The notes under the pieces were generated by a model. It was not told the origin of the DNA. It saw nothing but the letters and a program-made list of their open reading frames with translations, and did no database searches. From Candidatus Melainabacteria bacterium (GTDB lineage: Bacteria; Cyanobacteriota; Vampirovibrionia; Obscuribacterales; Obscuribacteraceae), in contig PLXC01000122.1 in assembly GCA_003151275.1 (NCBI GenBank), positions 50,004 through 60,776 on the forward strand: a stretch of DNA of 10,773 nt. The letters run 5' to 3'. Each line of letters starts with the position of its first letter. The first letter of the stretch is position 1. A program made the translations under genes and the position numbers. Positions 6,176 through 10,773 of the stretch are shown here, one piece after another.

Positions 6176-6289
6176 AACTTTAGTTGCTGACTGCAACGCG
6201 ACTTTCCGCGAGTGATGCATAAAAATCTTCCCCTTGGTCGTTGATGACAATGAATGCGGGAAAATTTTGTATTTCAATTTTATGGACAG
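6176..6289 (-). pseudogene. Fumarase 3'-end remnant, copy B (about 36 codons)
   Basis: On the minus strand, 6287-6180 encodes [35 protein letters not shown] and a stop. Apart from a few conservative changes this equals the end of the fumarase at 10108-10215. I count about 12 mismatches over 108 aligned bases (near 89% identity), mostly silent. Homology stops sharply at 6289, where unrelated sequence begins. There is no start and only about 7% of a class I fumarase, so it is a fragment, oriented like the real gene. The rest of the 5909-6524 gap holds the LRR-like piece (5958-6173) and about 200 bases (6290-6497) with no gene I can support. Confidence 0.8.
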
Positions 6290-6500
6290 AGCACGCCAGC
6301 AGAAATCTTACCGCGCTTTGTGCGGTGCATGCACGGATGCCAGACTGGAACTAAACGTGTTGCGGTTGCGTCCGCAATGAAAACATATCCTGGCCCGGTC
6401 TGCCAATTAAAAGGCGAATCAGGGGTTGCCACTCGGGCATTGAGGGGCGTATTTCTATGCATGTTCTCTTGGAACAACAGCTCACGGACCCATCGGCATG

Positions 6501-6520
6501 TCCGCCCTTGAAAGGGCGGA
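6501..6520 (+). promoter_or_regulatory. Inverted repeat over the ribosome-binding region of the nuclease gene
   Basis: TCCGCCCTT and AAGGGCGGA are perfect 9-base arms around two bases (GA), so the RNA could form an 8-9 bp hairpin with a small loop. It ends four bases before the ATG at 6525, and the only purine-rich leader (AGGGCGGATGGA) is partly in the 3' arm, so it could hide the start site. If translation began at ATG 6498 instead, the palindrome would lie inside the coding region. The role is inferred. Confidence 0.35.
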
Positions 6521-6524
6521 TGGA

Positions 6525-8165
6525 ATGCTATCAAAGTTAAAGACTCTCTTTCTGCTTATTGCCACTATAGTGTTAAGCAGCACCCCCTGCTTCGCCGAGA
6601 CATTCTCCGGTAAAGTGGTGTCCGTCACTGATGGCGATACCATCCAAGTCATGCACGATGGAAGACCTGAAAAGATCAGACTCAACGGTATCGACGCGCC
6701 CGAGAAATCACAAGCTTTCGGAGAGCGGGCCAAACAGTTCACGGCATCGCGGTGTTTTGGTCAGCAGGTCTCTGTCATTACGTATGGTCAAGATCGCTAC
6801 AGGCGCACCATCGCTGACATTCAGCTGCCCGAGGGAACTCTCTTAAGCAACGAACTAGTTGGTGCCGGATTCGCCTGGTGGTACCGGAAGTATGCCCCGA
6901 ACAACACCACTCTTCAGCAATTGGAAGCGATAGCTCGCCGGAATCATACCGGTCTATGGGCTGACACCAATCCAGTTGAGCCATCGGAATATCGCCACTT
7001 TCCCAACTCAGCAACCAGACCACTTGAAGGACATCTGTCAACACTCTCGAGCGCAACATATCCAGCTGAACAAGCTCAAGCTCCTGCTGTCCTTGTCCAG
7101 CAAACGTCTGCACTAAAGTCGCCCCTGCAAGGAGTAGTTAATCAATCGTTATCTGAACCGCTCAAAGGCGGTGTTCAGGAGTCAGAAACGACACGCTTAC
7201 ATGGGCGGGTTGGTGGCGAGCAGCGAATTCCTCAAGTTTATTTACGCGTAGGCGTTCCCAACAATTCAGCGATCATGCATATCGTTCAATTCAAGATGAA
7301 CAATGGAGAACCCAATGGAACACCCATCTCAGCACCACTACCACTCTTGCAAGCAACAGTTGACCACGAGCCTATCCGTGACGGCACCAATTTACTTCGT
7401 GCACCATTAAGAGCAACAACAGATAGCGAGCATCCACCGTTACGCGCAACAATCAACGATCAGCCTCGTTCCGAAGTGAGCGAGCAACCGCCGCAGCGAC
7501 GACCAGACTTTTCTTCCGATCGTCCACCAGTGCGCATAGCGACTAGATTGGACGACCAACCTTCGAGGCGATACATGGATGATGGCTCGCCATTGCGCGC
7601 TGACATTAACGTTAATCGCATTCCGGTGCGGTCAATTACACAAGCAGCCGTTGTTCTTATGCCACCATTGCCCGATCGAGTCACAGAAACACCAACTCCA
7701 CGTCGATCTTTTGATGTGCCCAAGCAGTCGCAAAAGGTACGCGTGCAGAGAAAGCGAAAAGAACATACCGAAGCGGACATCATTTCAAAACCGCTGCCTC
7801 AAACTGCCTCTATTGACGAATCATTGTTATGGGATCTGTGGTACAAGCACGTAAACGATCTTGTCTGTGTAGCACTGGCTAAAACAATGCCTGCTCACGG
7901 AAATCCGGCTGGCAGCAATCGAGTGCACATCACCGTTTGGCCTAATCACCATATAGATCCGAGCCTGATTCAGGGCAGCAGTCAAAGGTTTAATGCCGCG
8001 GTTCTTGAGGCGTATTCATCGCTGAATGGCAATTCAGACTTGGAGTTTCCCCGAGGCACTCAGCGACAGCTCATCAATTACGAGACTGCCCATATGCAAG
8101 AAATTTCCGCGACACCAGTTTTTGATTCCCGAACAATCCATGGCGATATGGAGTTAGTCAAATGA
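6525..8165 (+). CDS. Exported thermonuclease-like protein with basic linker and TonB-like C-terminal domain
   Basis: A 546-residue protein in three parts. Residues 1-24 are a signal peptide ending in CFA. Residues about 27-155 are a complete staphylococcal nuclease (SNase) domain. By alignment from memory with the staphylococcal enzyme, the catalytic residues are kept: D38 in TDGDT, R52, D57 and E60 in RLNGIDAPE, and R94 in QDRYRRT; the usual end GLW is present at 143-145. Residues about 160-428 form a low-complexity linker rich in Pro, Arg, Gln and Thr, with degenerate repeats (PLRAT at 294-298 and 305-309; PVRIAT, PLRAD, PVRSIT further on). Residues about 432-525 (LLWDLWYKHVNDLVCVAL, then HITVWPNHHID and PRGTQRQL) resemble the TonB/TolA C-terminal fold. 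An SNase normally needs only about 150 residues, so the long extension is notable. Start 6525 is preferred over ATG 6498 because it begins a clean signal peptide. The stop overlaps the next ATG (ATGA). Confidence 0.82.
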   Translation: MLSKLKTLFLLIATIVLSSTPCFAETFSGKVVSVTDGDTIQVMHDGRPEKIRLNGIDAPEKSQAFGERAKQFTASRCFGQQVSVITYGQDRYRRTIADIQLPEGTLLSNELVGAGFAWWYRKYAPNNTTLQQLEAIARRNHTGLWADTNPVEPSEYRHFPNSATRPLEGHLSTLSSATYPAEQAQAPAVLVQQTSALKSPLQGVVNQSLSEPLKGGVQESETTRLHGRVGGEQRIPQVYLRVGVPNNSAIMHIVQFKMNNGEPNGTPISAPLPLLQATVDHEPIRDGTNLLRAPLRATTDSEHPPLRATINDQPRSEVSEQPPQRRPDFSSDRPPVRIATRLDDQPSRRYMDDGSPLRADINVNRIPVRSITQAAVVLMPPLPDRVTETPTPRRSFDVPKQSQKVRVQRKRKEHTEADIISKPLPQTASIDESLLWDLWYKHVNDLVCVALAKTMPAHGNPAGSNRVHITVWPNHHIDPSLIQGSSQRFNAAVLEAYSSLNGNSDLEFPRGTQRQLINYETAHMQEISATPVFDSRTIHGDMELVK

Positions 8166-9220
8166 CAGACAATTCAATGCTCCGACCGATTCTTCTCTTG
8201 CTGTTGCCGGTTTTAGTGGTGCAATCGTCGGCCGCACAAAGCGAGCATCCTCAAGATAAACTTGCACAGCTGCATGAGCAACATGCTCGACTTCAGACTC
8301 CAAAAGACTCACTTCCTGTGCCGCAGATTAGCGCTGACCAATCGCTTAGAATCAAACGAGGCTCCCTACCCGAGACGAGCACATCTCAGCAGTCCGGCAC
8401 AAACTCAGCGCTGGATCGCGGAAAGCTCTTTTCACGTCATGGCATATACAAAGAAGCGATGGATTGCTTCACGCGCGCAGCTACTGCCGATCCCAATAAT
8501 CCGGAGCCATACAATCGCCGGGCTCGAGCTGAATGGCAGTTAGAGAAACTCAAAGATGCACTTGAAGACGCGGGATATGCCATAAAGTTGAATCCAGACT
8601 ACGCCGAAGCATTTTGCACTCGTGCGGCAATATTGAATTCGATGGGCCAGTACCAAGATGCGATCGCAGATGCTTTCTTCGCTCTTGATCTAAAGCCTAG
8701 TTTGCGCGAGGCGTATACCTACGAAGCCGCTGCCTATCGAAATCTCAAACAGTATCGCGAAGCCGACGAAGTTTTAGCTAAGCTGAATTCGGTCGTGCAT
8801 CCCGAATCAGCTTTTGACGAGTGGGCACCAGATGTCGACTACACTCCATATTTGGGTTACGTACAAGCAACAGTTCGACAACATTGGCGGCCGCCTCAAG
8901 GAAGTTACGGTCCTATTGTCGTCTTATTTAAAATGCATCGCGACGGGCAAATCACCGATCTAAGAATCAACAACGCTGGTGATGCCACCGCGGACAATAC
9001 TGCTCTGCAGTCCGCAAGAAGCTCAGCCCCATTTCAAGAACCGCCTGCAGGCACGCCTCCTGATTTTGATGTTTTTATCGTGCTCGATCCTCCGCCCACG
9101 CCTTCAGCAGCACAAACCGCTCCAGCACCTGCGCCATCCAATACGTCGCCTGGAGTCAACTGGAATGGCACCATCAACCAGGGGGTTAACCTTATGCAAC
9201 GATACATTCCGCGACTCTAA
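8162..9220 (+). CDS. Exported TPR protein with TonB-like C-terminal domain
   Basis: A 352-residue protein. The N-terminus (MLRPILLLLLPVLVVQSSAAQ, from residue 6) is a signal peptide. A variable, Gln-rich stretch leads into about four tetratricopeptide repeats (roughly 82-212), seen as repeated A...F..A...P pairs such as YKEAMDCFTRAATADPNN and YQDAIADAFFALDLKPS. Residues about 226-310 (YLGYVQATVRQHWRPP, PIVVLFKMHRDGQITDLRI, DNTALQSARSSAPFQEPP, DFDVFIVLD) follow the TonB C-terminal pattern. The tail is Pro/Ala-rich. The ATG at 8162 overlaps the nuclease stop by four bases; residue 6 (8177) is an alternative start. TPRs bind proteins and TonB-type domains usually join inner and outer envelope partners, so a periplasmic scaffold or adaptor is likely. 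No true transmembrane TonB anchor beyond the signal peptide is visible. Confidence 0.82.
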   Translation: MTDNSMLRPILLLLLPVLVVQSSAAQSEHPQDKLAQLHEQHARLQTPKDSLPVPQISADQSLRIKRGSLPETSTSQQSGTNSALDRGKLFSRHGIYKEAMDCFTRAATADPNNPEPYNRRARAEWQLEKLKDALEDAGYAIKLNPDYAEAFCTRAAILNSMGQYQDAIADAFFALDLKPSLREAYTYEAAAYRNLKQYREADEVLAKLNSVVHPESAFDEWAPDVDYTPYLGYVQATVRQHWRPPQGSYGPIVVLFKMHRDGQITDLRINNAGDATADNTALQSARSSAPFQEPPAGTPPDFDVFIVLDPPPTPSAAQTAPAPAPSNTSPGVNWNGTINQGVNLMQRYIPRL

Positions 9221-9294
9221 AGCCTTGACTGGCTGAATTCGCCGAATGATGCATTTCCAGGGAAACTGCCGGTGGAGCTACGCATATTTTGCCC

Positions 9295-9963
9295 TTACTT
9301 CTGACCCATCGCAGCCAACGCTTCTTTTCTCAACGAACGTGGATGGTTACTTTCGGAATCCAATTTGATGCCCTCATCGCAAGCTTTCACCGCTTCCTGA
9401 TACTTCTTCAAATGGATGTACGCATCCGCCATTTGACAATAGTGTTCTGACCACGGGTTGACTTTGATTCCAGCCTGACACGTTTCTATTGCTTTTTGAT
9501 ACTGACCCATTTTGATTTGAATTTCAGCAATGTCTGCATACACCATACACTCATCCTTGTTCAGTTCAGCCACCTTGGTCATGTCCGCAACTGCTGCGCT
9601 CAGCATGTTCAGCTTTAACTCGCATTGACTGCGACCGGAATATGCGTCAGCAGCATTGGGGTCTGCGTTAATAAGTTCAGAGAAGTCCTTCATCGCGGGT
9701 TCATATTGACCAATCTGTAAATATTCATGGCCCCGAAGCTGGTAAATCGACCAGTTCTTTGGTGCCAACTTAAGTGCTTCAGTGTATTTGGCTATAGCCT
9801 CGGGATGTTTGCCCTTGGCCATTAGCAAAAAGCCTTCTGTGAACGCTTTAGTAAGTTCTGGTGAATCTGGTTCCCCAGCCAGAACAGCGTTGTGAGAGTA
9901 CCACTGCAAAATCATCAACGCTATAATACATAGAGAAATTTTGAATTCTTGTCGTTGAAACAT
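9295..9963 (-). CDS. Exported TPR-repeat protein
   Basis: A 222-residue protein: a signal peptide (about 1-29, ending in AVLA before GEPDS) followed by five consecutive tetratricopeptide repeats filling residues about 37-206. Each has the usual G..YP.A...F/Y..A....P layout, for example GKHPEAIAKYTEALKLAPKN, GQYEPAMKDFSELINADPNA and GQYQKAIETCQAGIKVNP. There is no catalytic domain; such proteins are protein-binding scaffolds. The start is well supported by AGGTGAG eight bases before the ATG. It converges on the TPR-TonB gene across a 74-base gap in which I see no strong terminator. It is not obviously a recent copy of that gene's TPR part. The 144 bases to the fumarase stop contain only a short plus-strand frame (10019-10105) that I do not call. 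Confidence 0.85.
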   Translation of the reverse strand: MFQRQEFKISLCIIALMILQWYSHNAVLAGEPDSPELTKAFTEGFLLMAKGKHPEAIAKYTEALKLAPKNWSIYQLRGHEYLQIGQYEPAMKDFSELINADPNAADAYSGRSQCELKLNMLSAAVADMTKVAELNKDECMVYADIAEIQIKMGQYQKAIETCQAGIKVNPWSEHYCQMADAYIHLKKYQEAVKACDEGIKLDSESNHPRSLRKEALAAMGQK

Positions 9964-10107
9964 CGGGTCTCACCTGCTGTTAAAAATTTGTCTGACGAGT
10001 AATTTGACACACTTTAGCATGGACGGATTTGGTCGAATCGAACTTGGTGTGAAAGATAAGGCTTACTACAATGAGTGCATGGAAACGAGAAAGAATCTGG
10101 CGTGATT

Positions 10108-10773
10108 CTAACCGCTGACCGCAACGCGACTTTCCGCTAGTGATGCGTAAAAATCTTCACCTTGGTCGTTGATGATAATGAATGCGGGGAAATTTTCTAC
10201 TTCAATTTTATGGACAGCTTCCATTCCCAGCTCTGGAAAGTCGATAACTTCAACTTTGCGAATAGAATCTTGTGCCAATCTCGCCGCTGCACCGCCGATG
10301 GTGCCAAGGTAAAAGCCTCCATAACTCTTGCAGGCTTCTCGAACGTTTTTTGCGCGATTGCCTTTGGCCAGCGTAATCAGGCTGCCGCCGCGAGACATAA
10401 GCATGTCTGCATACGAATCCATTCGTCCTGCGGTGGTTGGTCCAAATGAACCGGAAGCAAATCCTGTAGGTGTTTTAGCGGGTCCTGCATAATAGATCGG
10501 ATGTTGGCGGGTGTATTCAGGCAACTCTTCGCCGCGCTCAACCATCTCTTTCCATTTAGCGTGAGCGATATCGCGAGCAACCAGAAGCGTGCCGCTAAGC
10601 ATCAGGCGCGTTCCCGCTGGATTACCCGATAGCTGCTTGCGAACCTCATCCATCGGTCGATTGAGATCCACATGGATGGTCTGCGAGCGCAAGCTATCAT
10701 CTTCGACTTCCGGCAGATATTTGGCCGGGTCAGTTTCCAGCTGCTCGAGCCAGATACCGCTCCTATCGATGCG
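10108..10773 (-). CDS. Class I fumarate hydratase, C-terminal part (partial at the right edge)
   Basis: Reversible hydration of fumarate to malate in the TCA cycle, by the iron-sulfur class I enzyme of the cytoplasm. The frame is open to the edge of the window, so about 221 C-terminal residues are visible of an enzyme usually near 500-550. They follow the E. coli FumA/FumB pattern closely: [17 protein letters not shown] at the edge, [90 protein letters not shown], and [20 protein letters not shown] near the end. This is the beta (swivelling) domain; the cysteines that hold the cluster lie in the N-terminal part outside the window. The TTG at 10692 is only an internal codon, not a start. The last 36 codons are partly repeated at 6180-6289 and the last 11 at 3517-3549. 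Confidence 0.93.
   Translation of the reverse strand, partial: RIDRSGIWLEQLETDPAKYLPEVEDDSLRSQTIHVDLNRPMDEVRKQLSGNPAGTRLMLSGTLLVARDIAHAKWKEMVERGEELPEYTRQHPIYYAGPAKTPTGFASGSFGPTTAGRMDSYADMLMSRGGSLITLAKGNRAKNVREACKSYGGFYLGTIGGAAARLAQDSIRKVEVIDFPELGMEAVHKIEVENFPAFIIINDQGEDFYASLAESRVAVSG

Noticed and set aside
6280..6534. Minus-strand frame of 84 codons before the nuclease gene, containing PFNWQTGPGYVFIADATATR
   Set aside because: The residues look somewhat protein-like, but no family is recognised. The frame runs into the fumarase remnant out of register and overlaps the nuclease start, so it is left as an unexplained stretch.
7460..7783. Minus-strand frame opposite the nuclease linker
   Set aside because: It is antisense to a biased Pro/Arg-rich coding stretch, which commonly opens spurious frames; there is no start site and no family resemblance.
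10019..10105. 28-codon plus-strand ORF between the TPR gene and fumarase
   Set aside because: Short, with no ribosome-binding site and no recognisable family; it could be a remnant but cannot be supported.
1..10773. CRISPR array, tRNA, transposase, integrase or phage genes
   Set aside because: I looked for regularly spaced repeats, tRNA-like ends and mobile-element motifs and found none in this window.

Overview
The window looks like an accessory stretch of a Gram-negative-type bacterial chromosome of moderate GC. It lies beside a core-metabolism gene, a class I fumarase whose 3' part enters from the right edge on the minus strand. Many products have signal peptides. Several are TPR proteins, and two end in what look like TonB/TolA-like C-terminal domains. 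That mix recalls the non-photosynthetic cyanobacterial relatives (Melainabacteria/Obscuribacterales), but the assignment rests on general style only. No tRNA, rRNA, CRISPR array, transposase or integrase was seen.

Layout, left to right. At 1-393 there is the tail of a probable RelE/HigB-like toxin overlapping an HTH antitoxin (+). At 394-828 there is a gene-poor stretch with one doubtful small ORF. At 829-1517 there is a secreted HExxH metallopeptidase of ATLF (M34) type, apparently broken by a frameshift (+). At 1638-2241 there is a second toxin-antitoxin pair, HigB-HigA (-), with a good promoter containing a 10-bp direct repeat. At 2408-2608 there is an N-terminal stump of a sirtuin (-). 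At 2737-3447 there is an unrecognised two-helix membrane protein (-). At 3627-5908 there is a tightly coupled operon (+) of an exported imidazolonepropionase-like amidohydrolase and an exported PuuE/NodB-type polysaccharide deacetylase. At 5958-6289 there is a minus-strand graveyard: an LRR-like fragment next to a 36-codon fragment of a fumarase 3' end. At 6525-9220 there is a second coupled operon (+): an exported staphylococcal-nuclease-type enzyme with a basic, proline-rich linker and a TonB-like tail, followed by a TPR protein with a TonB-like tail. At 9295-9963 there is an exported TPR protein (-), and from 10108 to the right edge the fumarase (-).

The most striking feature is that the last codons of the fumarase gene occur three times in the same orientation: in the real gene at 10108, as a 36-codon remnant at 6180-6289, and as an 11-codon remnant at 3517-3549. 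The two operons lie between successive copies. This is what stepwise insertion at a gene's 3' end, or repeated local duplication followed by decay, would leave behind. A separate 22-bp direct repeat (688-709 and 2378-2399) brackets the metallopeptidase and the HigBA pair. Two toxin-antitoxin systems, a truncated sirtuin, a frameshifted peptidase and an LRR stump also suggest a mosaic, high-turnover region downstream of a conserved gene.
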